NCBI GenBank assembly: GCA_964017155.1
Contig: OZ024862.1
Span: forward strand, 374,501 to 438,500
From: Oasisia sp. SBJ-2009
Taxonomy: Eukaryota > Annelida > Polychaeta > Sabellida > Siboglinidae
Length of the DNA stretch: 64,000 nt
Direction of reading: 5' to 3'
Below, piece by piece: positions 48,501 through 61,729 of the stretch. The translations under genes were made by a program, and so were the position numbers. The stretch's first letter is position 1; each line of letters begins with the position of its first letter. The notes beneath the pieces are model-generated. The model searched no databases. It had not been told where the DNA came from and saw nothing but the letters and a program-made list of their open reading frames with translations.

Positions 48501-50404
48501 TGATCTTGCGCATATTTATGTTTTATATACAGCGCGTCTTAGCAGACTTTTGAGGTCGAAAAGACAGCGTGGTCGGCATAAACAAACTGTTTATCGCTCA
48601 TTCCATATGCACAGCGCAGTAACATGCACCGCTGCGCTTGCGACTGGCACAAATCGCGCTGTCTTTTCGACCTCAAAAGTTTGCCAAGACGCGCTGTTTA
48701 TAAAACATAAATACGCGCAAGATGATTATAATTGAATGAATTAATTTAATCAAGTATCAAATGTTGGACAAAAATAGTTATATAATAGCAACATTGAGGT
48801 GGGTCCGACTTGTACATAAGTGCCAAATAGTGAAATAGTGACCGCTGCGCTTGCGACTGGCACAAATCGCGCTGTCTTTTCGACCTCAACAGTTTGCCAA
48901 GACGCGCTGTTTATAAAACATATATACGCGCAAGATGATTGTAATTGAATGAATTTATTTAATCAAGTATCAAATGTTGGCAAAAATACTGATATAATAG
49001 CAACATTGAGGTGGGTCCGACTTGTACATCAGTGCCAAAGAGTGAAATTCTGAAAACAAATTGAGAGTATACGTGCTTTTATGAGAGAGTGCGCGTGAAG
49101 GTACGCGCCCGCAAGTGTAGGCATTTATGTACAAGTCGGGCCGACCTCAATGTTGGTATTATAACTGTATCTTTGCCAACATTTGATACTTGATTTTATT
49201 AATTCTATCAATTATAATGATCTTGCGCATATTTATGTTTTATATACAGCGCGTCTTAGCAGACTTTTGAGGTCGAAAAGACAGCGTGGTCGGCATAAAC
49301 AAACTGTTTATCGCTCATTCCATATGCACAGCGCAGTAACATGCACCGCTGCGCTTGCGACTGGCACAAATCGCGCTGTCTTTTCGACCTCAAAAGTTTG
49401 CCAAGACGCGCTGTTTATAAAACATAAATACGCGCAAGATGATTGTAATTGAATGAATTAATTTAGTCAAGTATCAAATGTTGGCAAAAAATAGTGATAT
49501 AATAGCAACATTGAGGTGGGTCCGACTTGTACATAAGTGCCAAATAGTGAAATTCTGAAAACAAATTGAGAGTATACGTGCTTTTATGAGAGAGTGCGCG
49601 TGAAGGTACGCGCCCGCAAGTGTAGGCATTTATGTACAAGTCGGGCCCACCTCAATTTTGGTATTATAACTGTATTTTTGCCAACATTTGATACTTGATT
49701 TTGTTAATTAAATCAATTATAATCATCTTGCGCATATTTATGTTTTATATACAGCGCGTCTTAGCAGACTGTTGAGGACGAAAAGACAGCGTGGTCGGCA
49801 TAAACAAACTGTTTATCGCTCATTTCATATGCACAGCGCAGTAACATGCACCGGTGCGCTTGCGACTGGCACAAATTGCGCTGTCTTTTCGACCTCAAAA
49901 GTTAGCTAAGGCGCGCTCTTTATAAAACATAAATACACGCAAGATGATTGTAATTGAATGAATTAATTTAATGAAGTATCAAATGTTGGCAAAAAATAGT
50001 GATATAATAGCAACATTGAGGTGGGTCCGACTTGTACATAAGTGCCAAATAGTGAAATAGTGACCGCTGCGCTTGCGACTGGCACAAATCGCGCTGTCTT
50101 TTCGACCTCAACAGTTTGCGAAGACGCGCTGTTTATAAAACATAAATACGCGCAAGATGATTGTAATTGAATGAATTAATTTAATCAAGTATCAAATGTT
50201 GGCAAAAATACTGATATAATAGCAACATTGAGGTGGGTCCGACTTGTACATAAGTGCCAAATAGTGAAATTCTGAAAACAAATTGAGAGTATACGTGCTT
50301 TTATGAGAGAGTGCGCGTGAAGGTACGCGCCCGCAAGTGTAGGCATTTATGTACAAGTCGGGCCCACCTCAATGTTGGTATTATAACTGTATCTTTGCCA
50401 ACAT
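45598..50404 (+). repeat. 4,807-bp duplicated segment, copy 2, one C monomer longer
   Basis: Monomers are F 45598, J 46315, K 47032, C 47749, F 48466, short G 49183 (505 bp) and J 49688. Compared with copy 1, the C monomer at 47749 is extra. Because J-K-C-F-G is the order elsewhere, copy 1 probably lost its C rather than copy 2 gaining one. A private GGGTCAGACTTG occurs at 48,087. Confidence 0.9.
49183..49687 (+). repeat. Short G monomer (505 bp), duplicate of 44376
   Basis: It is the same in structure and alleles as the monomer 4,807 bp upstream, and is followed by a J monomer with the same rare GGCGCGCTC and ATACACGC changes. Confidence 0.9.
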
Positions 50405-51832
50405 TTGATACTTGATTTTATTAATTCTATCAAGTATAATGATCTTGCGCATATTTATGTTTTATATACAGCGCGTCTTAGCAGACTTTTGAGGTCGAAA
50501 AGACAGCGTGGTCGGCATAAACAAACTGTTTATCGCTCATTCCATATGCACAGCGCAGTAAAATGCACCGCTGCTCTTGCGACTGGCACAAATCGCGCTG
50601 TCTTTTCGACCTCAAAAGTTTGCCAAGACGCGCTGTTTATAAAACATAAATACGCGCAAGATGATTATAATTGAATGAATTAATTTAATCAAGTATCAAA
50701 TGTTGGCCAAAAATAGTGATATAATAGCAACATTGAGTTGGGTCCGACTTGTACATAAGTGCCAAATAGTGAAATAGTGACCGCTGCGCTTGCGACTGGC
50801 ACAAATCGCGCTGTCTTTTCGACCTCAACAGTTTGCCAAGACGCGCTGTTTATAAAACATAAATACGCGCAAGATGATTGTAATTGAATGAATTAATTTA
50901 ATCAAGTATCAAATGTTGGCAAAAATACTGATATAATAGCAACATTGAGGTGTGTCCGACTTGTACATAAGTGCCAAATAGTGAAATTCTGAAAACAAAT
51001 TGAGAGTATACGTGCTTTTATGAGAGAGTGCGCGTGAAGGTACGCGCCCGCAACTGTAGGCATTTATGTACAAGTCGGGCCCACCTCAATGTTGGTATTA
51101 TAACTGTATCTTTGCCAACATTTGATACTTGATTTTATTAATTCTATCAATTATAATGATCTTGCGCATATTTATGTTTTATATACAGCGCGTCTTAACA
51201 GACTTTTGATGTCGAAAAGACATCGCGGTGGGCATAAACAAACTGTTTATCGCTCATTTCATATGCACAGCGCAGAAACATGCACCGCTGCGCTTGCGAC
51301 TGGCACAAATCGCGCTGTCTTTTCGACCCCAAACGTTTGCCAACTGTTTATAAAACATAAATACGCGCAAGATGATTATAATTGAATGAATTAATTTAAT
51401 CAAGTATCAAATGTTGGCCAAAAATAGTGATATAATAGCAACATTGAGGTGGGTCCGACTTGTACATAAGTGCCAAATAGGGAAATAGTGACCGCTGTGC
51501 TTGCGACTGGTACAAATCGCGCTGTCTTTTCGACCTCAAAAGTTTGCCAAGACGCGCTGTTTATAAAACATTAATACGCGCAAGATGATTATAGTTGAAT
51601 GAATTAATTTAATCAAGTATCAAATGTTGGCAAAAATACTGATATAATAGCAACATTGAGGTGGGTCCGACTTGTACATAAGTGTCAAATAGTGAAATAC
51701 TGAAAACAAATTGAGAGTATACGTGCTTTTATGAGAGAGTGAGCGTGAAGGTACGCGCCCGCAAGGGTAGGCATTGATGTACCAGTCGGGCCCACCTCAA
51801 TTTTGGTATTATAACTGTATCTTTGCCAACAT
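50405..51832 (+). repeat. K and W monomers, second copy of the 14,201-bp block
   Basis: K at 50405 and W at 51122 match 36204 and 36921 through CAAGTATAATG, GAGGTGTGTCCG (50,952), TTAACAGACTTTTGATG and the 6-bp deletion. One difference seen is CGCAACTGTAGG at 51,055. W is again 711 bp. Confidence 0.92.
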
Positions 51833-53848
51833 TTGATACTTGAATTTGTTAATTCAATCAATTATTATCATCTTGCGCATATTAATGTTTTATATACAGT
51901 GCGTCTTAGCAGACTTTTGAGGTCGAAAAGACAGCGTGGTCGGCATAAACAAACTGTTTATCGCTCAGTTCATATGCACAGCGCAGTAACATACACCGCT
52001 GCGCTTGCGACTGGCACAAATCGCGCTGTCGTTTCGACCTCAAAAGTTTGCCAAGATGCGTTGTTTATAAAACATAAATACGCGCAAGATGATTATAATT
52101 GAATGAATTAATTTAATAAAGTATCAAATGTTGGCAAAAATACTGATATAATAGCAACATTGAGGTGGGTCCGACTTGTACATAAGTGTCAAATAGTGAA
52201 ATACTGAAAACAATTTGAGAGTATACGTGCTTTTATGAGAGAGTGCGCGTGAAGGTACGCGCCCGCAAGTGTAGGCATTTATGTACAAGTCCGGCACATC
52301 TCAATTTTGGTATTATAACTGTATCTTTGCCAACATTTGATACTTGAATTTGTTAATTCAATCAATTATAATCATCTTGCGCATATTAATGTTTTATATA
52401 CAGCGCGTCTTAGCAGACTTTTGAGGTCGAAAAGACAGCGTGGTCGGCATAAACAAACTGTTTATCGCTCAGTTCATATGCACAGCGCAGTAACATACAC
52501 CGCTGCGCTTGCGACTGGCACAAATCGCGCTGTCGTTTCGACCTCAATAGTTTGCCAAGACGCGTTGTTTATCAAACATAAATACGCGCAAGATGATTAT
52601 AATTGAATGAATTAATTTAATAAAGTATCAAATGTTGGCAAAAATACTGATATAATAGCAACATTGAGGTGGGTCCGACTTGTACATAAGTGTCAAATAG
52701 TGAAATACTGAAAACAAATTGAGAGTATACGTGCTTTTATGAGAGAGTGCGCGTGAAGGTACGCGCCCGCAAGTGTAGGCATTTATGTACCAGTCGGGCC
52801 CACCTCAATGTTGGTATTATAACTGTATCTTTGCCAACATTTTATACTTGAATTTGTTAATTCAATCAATTATAATAATCTTGCGCATATTAATGTTTTA
52901 TATACAGCGCGTCTTAGAAGACTTTTGAGGTCGAAAAGACAGCGTGGTCGGCATAAACAAATTGTTTATCGCTCAGTTCATATGCACAGCGCAGTAACAT
53001 ACACCGCTGCGCTTGCGACTGGCACAAATCGCGCTGTCGTTTCGACCTCAAAAGTTTGCCAAGACGCGTTGTTTATAAAACATAAATACGCGCAAGATGA
53101 TTATAATTGAATGAATTAATTTAATCAAGTATCAAATGTTGGCAAAAATACTGATATAATAGCAACATTGAGGTGGGTCCGACTTGTACATAAGTGTCAA
53201 ATAGTGAAATACTGAAAACAAATTGAGAGTATACGTGCTTTTATGAGAGAGTGCGCGTGAAGGTACGCGCCCGCAAGTGTAGGCATTTATGTACAAGTCC
53301 GGCCCACCTCAATTTTGGTATTATAACTGTATCTTTGCCAACATTTGATACTTGAATTTGTTAATTCAATCAATTATAATCATCTTGCGCATATTAATGT
53401 TTTATATACAGCGCGTCTTAGCAGACTTTTGAGGTCGAAAAGACAGCGTGGTCGGCATAAACAAACTGTTTATCGCTCAGTTCATATTCACAGCGCAGTA
53501 ACATACACCGCTGCGCTTGCGACTGGCACAAATCGCGCTGTCTTTTCGACCTCAACAGTTTGCCAAGACGCGCTGTTTATAAAACATAAATACGCGCAAG
53601 ATGATTATAATTGAATGAATTAATTTAATCAAGTATCAAATGTTGGCAAAAATACTGATATAATAGCAACATTGAGGTGGGTCCGACTTGTACATAAGTG
53701 TCAAATAGTGAAATACTGAAAACAAATTGAGAGTATACGTGCTTTTATGAGAGAGTGAGCGTGAAGGTACGCGCCCGCAAGGGTAGGCATTGATGTACCA
53801 GTCGGGCCCACCTCAATTTTGGTATTATAACTGTATCTTTGCCAACAT
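51833..53848 (+). repeat. Four tandem short V monomers (504 bp each)
   Basis: Starts are at 51833, 52337, 52841 and 53345. The cassette has one more short V than 37632-38639. Markers GATGCGTTG (52,054) and TTAGAAG (52,916) sit 14,201 and 14,705 bp after their first-cassette partners, so the extra 504 bp lies between them. The monomer at 52337 has TTTATCAAACAT, and its left arm begins in the rare CCGGCACATCTC. The one at 53345 has lost the NdeI site (CATATTCAC). Confidence 0.92.
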
Positions 53849-54565
53849 TTGATACTTGATTTTATTAATTCTATCAAGTATAATGATCTTGCGCATATTT
53901 ATGTTTTATATACAGCGCGTCTTAGCAGACTTTTGAGGTCGAAAAGACAGCGTGGTCGGCATAAACAAACTGTTTATCGCTCATTCCATATGCACAGCGC
54001 AGTAACATGCACCGCTGCGCTTGCGACTGGCACAAATCGCGCGGGCTTTTCGACCTCAAAAGTTTGCCAAGACGCGCTGTTTATAAAACATAAATACGCG
54101 CAAGATGATTGTAATTGAATGAATTAATTTAGTCAAGTATCAAATGTTGGCAAAAAATAGTGATATAATAGCAACATTGAGGTGGGTCCGACTTGTACAT
54201 AAGTGCCAAATAGTGAAATAGTGACCGCTGCGCTTGCGACTGGCACAAATCGCGCTGTCTTTTCGACCTCAACAGTTTGCCAAGACGCGCTGTTTATAAA
54301 ACATAAATACGCGCAAGATGATTGTAATTGAATGAATTAATTTAATCAAGTATCAAATGTTGGCAAAAATACTGATATAATAGCAACATTGAGGTGGGTC
54401 CGACTTGTACATAAGTGCCAACTAGTGAAATTCTGAAAACAAATTGAGAGTATACGTGCTTTTATGAGAGAGTGCGCGTGAAGGTACGCGCCCGCAAGTG
54501 TAGGCATTTATGTACAAGTCGGGCCCACCTCAATTTTGGTATTATAACTGTATTTTTGCCAACAT
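53849..54565 (+). repeat. G monomer after the V cassette
   Basis: The preceding spacer is of W type (GAGAGTGAGCG, CAAGGGTAGG, ATGTACCAG), yet the left arm is F with CAAGTATAATG, so an exchange joined V/W sequence to a K-like left arm near 53,850. Private GCGCGGGCTTTTCG occurs at about 54,040 and CCAACTAGTG at about 54,420. Confidence 0.87.
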
Positions 54566-57500
54566 TTGATACTTGATTTTGTTAATTAAATCAATTATAA
54601 TCATCTTGCGCATATTTATGTTTTATATACAGCGCGTCTTAGCAGACTGTTGAGGACGAAAAGACAGCGTGGTCGGCATAAACAAACTGTTTATCGCTCA
54701 TTTCATATGCACAGCGCAGTAACATGCACCGGTGCGCTTGCGACTGGCACAAATTGCGCTGTCTTTTCGACCTCAAAAGTTAGCTAAGACGCGCTCTTTA
54801 TAAAACATAAATACGCGCAAGATGATTGTAATTGAATGAATTAATTTAATGAAGTATCAAATGTTGGCAAAAAATAGTGATATAATAGCAACATTGAGGT
54901 GGGTCCGACTTGTACATAAGTGCCAAATAGTGAAATAGTGACCGCTGCGCTTGCGACTGGCACAAATCGCGCTGTCTTTTCGACCTCAACAGTTTGCCAA
55001 GACGCGCTGTTTATAAAACATAAATACGCGCAAGATGATTGCAATTGAATGAATTAATTTAATCAAGTATCAAATGTTGGCAAAAATACTGATATAATAG
55101 CAACATTGAGGTGGGTCCGACTTGTACATAAGTGCCAAATAGTGAAATTCTGAAAACAAATTGAGAGTATACGTGCTTTTATGAGAGAGTGCGCGTGAAG
55201 GTACGCGCCCGCAAGTGTAGGCATTTATGTACAAGTCGGGCCCACCTCAATGTTGGTATTATAACTGTATCTTTGCCAACATTTGATACTTGATTTTATT
55301 AATTCTATCAATTATAATAATCTTGCGCATATTTATGTTTTATATACAGCGCGTCTTAGCCGACTTTTGAGGTCGAAAAGACAGCGTGGTCGGCATAAAC
55401 AAACTGTTTATCGCTCATTCCATATGCACAGCGCAGTAACATGCACCGCTGCGCTTGCGACTGGCACAAATCGCGCTGTCTTTTCGACCTCAAAAGTTTG
55501 CCAAGACGCGCTGTTTATAAAACATAAATACGCGCAAGATGATTATAGTTGAATGAATTAATTTAATCAAGTATCAAATGTTGGCCAAAAATAGTGATAT
55601 AATAGCAACATTGAGTTGGGTCCGACTTGTACATAAGTGCCAAATAGTGAAATAGTGACCGCTGCGCTTGCGACTGGCACAAATCGCGCTGTCTTTTCGA
55701 CCTCAACAGTTTGCCAAGACGCGCTGTTTATAAAACATAAATACGCGCAAGATGATTGTAATTGAATGAATTAATTTAATCAAGTATCAAATGTTGGCAA
55801 AAATACTGATATAATAGCAACATTGAGGTGGGTCCGACTTGTACATAAGTGCCAAATAGTGAAATTCTGAAAACAAATTGAGAGTATACGTGCTTTTATG
55901 AGAGAGTGCGCGTGAAGGTACGCGCCCGCAAGTGTAGGCATTTATGTACAAGTCGGGCCCACCTCAATTTTGGTATTATAACTGTATTTTTGCCAACATT
56001 TGATACTTGATTTTGTTAATTAAATCAATTATAATCATCTTGCGCATATTTATGTTTTATATACAGCGCGTCTTAGCAGACTGTTGAGGACGAAAAGACA
56101 GCGTGGTCGGCATAAACAAACTGTTTATCGCTCATTTCATATGCACAGCGCAGTAACATGCACCGGTGCGCTTGCGACTGGCACAAATTGCGCTGTCTTT
56201 TCGACCTCAAAAGTTAGCTAAGACGCGCTCTTTATAAAACATAAATACGCGCAAGATGATTGTAATTGAATGAATTAATTTAATGAAGTATCAAATGTTG
56301 GCAAAAAATAGTGATATAATAGCAACATTGAGGTGGGTCCGACTTGTACATAAGTGCCAAATAGTGAAATAGTGACCGCTGCGCTTGCGACTGGCACAAA
56401 TCGCGCTGTCTTTTCGACCTCAACAGTTTGCGAAAACGCGCTGTTTATAAAACATAAATACGCGCAAGATGATTGTAATTGAATGAATTAATTTAATGAA
56501 GTATCAAATGTTGGCAAAAATACTGATATAATAGCAACATTGAGGTGGGTCCGACTTGTACATAAGTGCCAAATAGTGAAATTCTGAAAACAAATTGAGA
56601 GTATACGTGCTTTTATGAGAGAGTGCGCGTGAAGGTACGCGCCCGCAAGTGTAGGCATTTATGTACAAGTCGGGCCCACCTCAATGTTGGTATTATAACT
56701 GTATCTTTGCCAACATTTGATACTTGATTTTATTAATTCTATCAAGTATAATGATCTTGCGCATATTTATGTTTTATATACAGCGCGTCTTAGCAGACTT
56801 TTGAGGTCGAAAAGACAGCGTGGTCGGCATAAACAAACTGTTTATCGCTCATTCCATATGCACAGCGCAGTAAAATGCACCGCTGCTCTTGCGACTGGCA
56901 CAAATCGCGCTGTCTTTTCGACCTCAAAAGTTTGCCAAGACGCGCTGTTTATAAAACATAAATACGCGCAAGATGATTATAATTGAATGAATTAATTTAA
57001 TCAAGTATCAAATGTTGGCCAAAAATAGTGATATAATAGCAACATTGAGTTGGGTCCGACTTGTACATAAGTGCCAAATAGTGAAATAGTGACCGCTGCG
57101 CTTGCGACTGGCACAAATCGCGCTGTCTTTTCGACCTCAACAGTTTGCCAAGACGCGCTGTTTATAAAACATAAATACGCGCAAGATGATTGTAATTGAA
57201 TGAATTAATTTAATCAAGTATCAAATGTTGGCAAAAATACTGATATAATAGCAACATTGAGGTGGGTCCGACTTGTACATAAGTGCCAAATAGTGAAATT
57301 CTGAAAACAAATTGAGAGTATACGTGCTTTTATGAGAGAGTGCGCGTGAAGGTACGCGCCCGCAAGTGTAGGCATTTATGTACAAGTCGGGCCCACCTCA
57401 ATGTTGGTATTATAACTGTATCTTTGCCAACATTTGATACTTGATTTTATTAATTCTATCAATTATAATGATCTTGCGCATATTTATGTTTTATATACAG

Positions 57501-58150
57501 CGCGTCTTAGCAGACTTTTGAGGTCGAAAAGACAGCGTGGTCGGCATAAACAAACTGTTTATCGCTCATTCCATATGCACAGCGCAGTAACATGCACCGC
57601 TGCGCTTGCGACTGGCACAAATCGCGCTGTCTTTTCGACCTCAAAAGTTTGCCAAGACGCGCTGTTTATAAAACATAAATACGCGCAAGATGATTATAGT
57701 TGAATGAATTAATTTAATCAAGTATCAAATGTTGGCCAAAAATAGTGATATAATAGCAACATTGAGTTGGGTCCGACTTGTACATAAGTGCCAAATAGTG
57801 AAATAGTGACCGCTGCGCTTGCGACTGGCACAAATCGCGCTGTCTTTTCGACCTCAACAGTTTGCCAAGACGCGCTGTTTATAAAACATAAATACGCGCA
57901 AGATGATTGTAATTGAATGAATTAATTTAATCAAGTATCAAATGTTGGCAAAAATACTGATATAATAGCAACATTGAGGTGGGTCCGACTTGTACATAAG
58001 TGCCAAATAGTGAAATTCTGAAAACAAATTGAGAGTATACGTGCTTTTATGAGAGAGTGCGCGTGAAGGTACGCGCCCGCAAGTGTAGGCATTTATGTAC
58101 AAGTCGGGCCCACCTCAATTTTGGTATTATAACTGTATTTTTGCCAACAT
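54566..58150 (+). repeat. 3,585-bp higher-order repeat J-F-J-K-F, copy 1
   Basis: Monomers start at 54566 (J), 55283 (F), 56000 (J), 56717 (K) and 57434 (F). Rare markers recur 3,585 bp later: GATTGCAATTG (55,041/58,626), TTAGCCGAC (55,361/58,946) and GCGAAAACGCG (56,431/60,016). It has the same length as the J-K-C-F-G repeat but a different order. Confidence 0.93.
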
Positions 58151-61018
58151 TTGATACTTGATTTTGTTAATTAAATCAATTATAATCATCTTGCGCATAT
58201 TTATGTTTTATATACAGCGCGTCTTAGCAGACTGTTGAGGACGAAAAGACAGCGTGGTCGGCATAAACAAACTGTTTATCGCTCATTTCATATGCACAGC
58301 GCAGTAACATGCACCGGTGCGCTTGCGACTGGCACAAATTGCGCTGTCTTTTCGACCTCAAAAGTTAGCTAAGACGCGCTCTTTATAAAACATAAATACG
58401 CGCAAGATGATTGTAATTGAATGAATTAATTTAATGAAGTATCAAATGTTGGCAAAAAATAGTGATATAATAGCAACATTGAGGTGGGTCCGACTTGTAC
58501 ATAAGTGCCAAATAGTGAAATAGTGACCGCTGCGCTTGCGACTGGCACAAATCGCGCTGTCTTTTCGACCTCAACAGTTTGCCAAGACGCGCTGTTTATA
58601 AAACATAAATACGCGCAAGATGATTGCAATTGAATGAATTAATTTAATCAAGTATCAAATGTTGGCAAAAATACTGATATAATAGCAACATTGAGGTGGG
58701 TCCGACTTGTACATAAGTGCCAAATAGTGAAATTCTGAAAACAAATTGAGAGTATACGTGCTTTTATGAGAGAGTGCGCGTGAAGGTACGCGCCCGCAAG
58801 TGTAGGCATTTATGTACAAGTCGGGCCCACCTCAATGTTGGTATTATAACTGTATCTTTGCCAACATTTGATACTTGATTTTATTAATTCTATCAATTAT
58901 AATAATCTTGCGCATATTTATGTTTTATATACAGCGCGTCTTAGCCGACTTTTGAGGTCGAAAAGACAGCGTGGTCGGCATAAACAAACTGTTTATCGCT
59001 CATTCCATATGCACAGCGCAGTAACATGCACCGCTGCGCTTGCGACTGGCACAAATCGCGCTGTCTTTTCGACCTCAAAAGTTTGCCAAGACGCGCTGTT
59101 TATAAAACATAAATACGCGCAAGATGATTATAGTTGAATGAATTAATTTAATCAAGTATCAAATGTTGGCCAAAAATAGTGATATAATAGCAACATTGAG
59201 TTGGGTCCGACTTGTACATAAGTGCCAAATAGTGAAATAGTGACCGCTGCGCTTGCGACTGGCACAAATCGCGCTGTCTTTTCGACCTCAACAGTTTGCC
59301 AAGACGCGCTGTTTATAAAACATAAATACGCGCAAGATGATTGTAATTGAATGAATTAATTTAATCAAGTATCAAATGTTGGCAAAAATACTGATATAAT
59401 AGCAACATTGAGGTGGGTCCGACTTGTACATAAGTGCCAAATAGTGAAATTCTGAAAACAAATTGAGAGTATACGTGCTTTTATGAGAGAGTGCGCGTGA
59501 AGGTACGCGCCCGCAAGTGTAGGCATTTATGTACAAGTCGGGCCCACCTCAATTTTGGTATTATAACTGTATTTTTGCCAACATTTGATACTTGATTTTG
59601 TTAATTAAATCAATTATAATCATCTTGCGCATATTTATGTTTTATATACAGCGCGTCTTAGCAGACTGTTGAGGACGAAAAGACAGCGTGGTCGGCATAA
59701 ACAAACTGTTTATCGCTCATTTCATATGCACAGCGCAGTAACATGCACCGGTGCGCTTGCGACTGGCACAAATTGCGCTGTCTTTTCGACCTCAAAAGTT
59801 AGCTAAGACGCGCTCTTTATAAAACATAAATACGCGCAAGATGATTGTAATTGAATGAATTAATTTAATGAAGTATCAAATGTTGGCAAAAAATAGTGAT
59901 ATAATAGCAACATTGAGGTGGGTCCGACTTGTACATAAGTGCCAAATAGTGAAATAGTGACCGCTGCGCTTGCGACTGGCACAAATCGCGCTGTCTTTTC
60001 GACCTCAACAGTTTGCGAAAACGCGCTGTTTATAAAACATAAATACGCGCAAGATGATTGTAATTGAATGAATTAATTTAATGAAGTATCAAATGTTGGC
60101 AAAAATACTGATATAATAGCAACATTGAGGTGGGTCCGACTTGTACATAAGTGCCAAATAGTGAAATTCTGAAAACAAATTGAGAGTATACGTGCTTTTA
60201 TGAGAGAGTGCGCGTGAAGGTACGCGCCCGCAAGTGTAGGCATTTATGTACAAGTCGGGCCCACCTCAATGTTGGTATTATAACTGTATCTTTGCCAACA
60301 TTTGATACTTGATTTTATTAATTCTATCAAGTATAATGATCTTGCGCATATTTATGTTTTATATACAGCGCGTCTTAGCAGACTTTTGAGGTCGAAAAGA
60401 CAGCGTGGTCGGCATAAACAAACTGTTTATCGCTCATTCCATATGCACAGCGCAGTAAAATGCACCGCTGCTCTTGCGACTGGCACAAATCGCGCTGTCT
60501 TTTCGACCTCAAAAGTTTGCCAAGACGCGCTGTTTATAAAACATAAATACGCGCAAGATGATTATAATTGAATGAATTAATTTAATCAAGTATCAAATGT
60601 TGGCCAAAAATAGTGATATAATAGCAACATTGAGTTGGGTCCGACTTGTACATAAGTGCCAAATAGTGAAATAGTGACCGCTGCGCTTGCGACTGGCACA
60701 AATCGCGCTGTCTTTTCGACCTCAACAGTTTGCCAAGACGCGCTGTTTATAAAACATAAATACGCGCAAGATGATTGTAATTGAATGAATTAATTTAATC
60801 AAGTATCAAATGTTGGCAAAAATACTGATATAATAGCAACATTGAGGTGGGTCCGACTTGTACATAAGTGCCAAATAGTGAAATTCTGAAAACAAATTGA
60901 GAGTATACGTGCTTTTATGAGAGAGTGCGCGTGAAGGTACGCGCCCGCAAGTGTAGGCATTTATGTACAAGTCGGGCCCACCTCAATGTTGGTATTATAA
61001 CTGTATCTTTGCCAACAT
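58151..61018 (+). repeat. 3,585-bp higher-order repeat J-F-J-K-F, copy 2 (four of five monomers)
   Basis: Monomers start at 58151 (J), 58868 (F), 59585 (J) and 60302 (K). Similarity to copy 1 continues into the left arm of the monomer at 61019 and stops at about 61,118, where W alleles (GACATCGCGGTGGGC) begin. I noticed no differences inside the matching part, so the duplication is young. Confidence 0.92.
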
Positions 61019-61729
61019 TTGATACTTGATTTTATTAATTCTATCAATTATAATGATCTTGCGCATATTTATGTTTTATATACAGCGCGTCTTAGCAGAC
61101 TTTTGAGGTCGAAAAGACATCGCGGTGGGCATAAACAAACTGTTTATCGCTCATTTCATATGCACAGCGCAGAAACATGCACCGCTGCGCTTGCGACTGG
61201 CACAAATCGCGCTGTCTTTTCGACCCCAAACGTTTGCCAACTGTTTATAAAACATAAATACGCGCAAGATGATTATAATTGAATGAATTAATTTAATCAA
61301 GTATCAAATGTTGGCCAAAAATAGTGATATAATAGCAACATTGAGGTGGGTCCGACTTGTACATAAGTGCCAAATAGGGAAATAGTGACCGCTGTGCTTG
61401 CGACTGGTACAAATCGCGCTGTCTTTTCGACCTCAAAAGTTTGCCAAGACGCGCTGTTTATAAAACATTAATACGCGCAAGATGATTATAGTTGAATGAA
61501 TTAATTTAATCAAGTATCAAATGTTGGCAAAAATACTGATATAATAGCAACATTGAGGTGGGTCCGACTTGTACATAAGTGTCAAATAGTGAAATACTGA
61601 AAACAAATTGAGAGTATACGTGCTTTTATGAGAGAGTGAGCGTGAAGGTACGCGCCCGCAAGGGTAGGCATTGATGTACCAGTCGGGCCCACCTCAATTT
61701 TGGTATTATAACTGTATCTTTGCCAACAT
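61019..61729 (+). repeat. W monomer (711 bp), third copy
   Basis: It has the same 6-bp deletion and right side as 36921 and 51122, but its left arm keeps TTAGCAGACTTTTGAGG (F allele) where the other two have TTAACAGACTTTTGATG. The left arm therefore came from a K/F monomer during an exchange near 61.1 kb. Confidence 0.92.
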
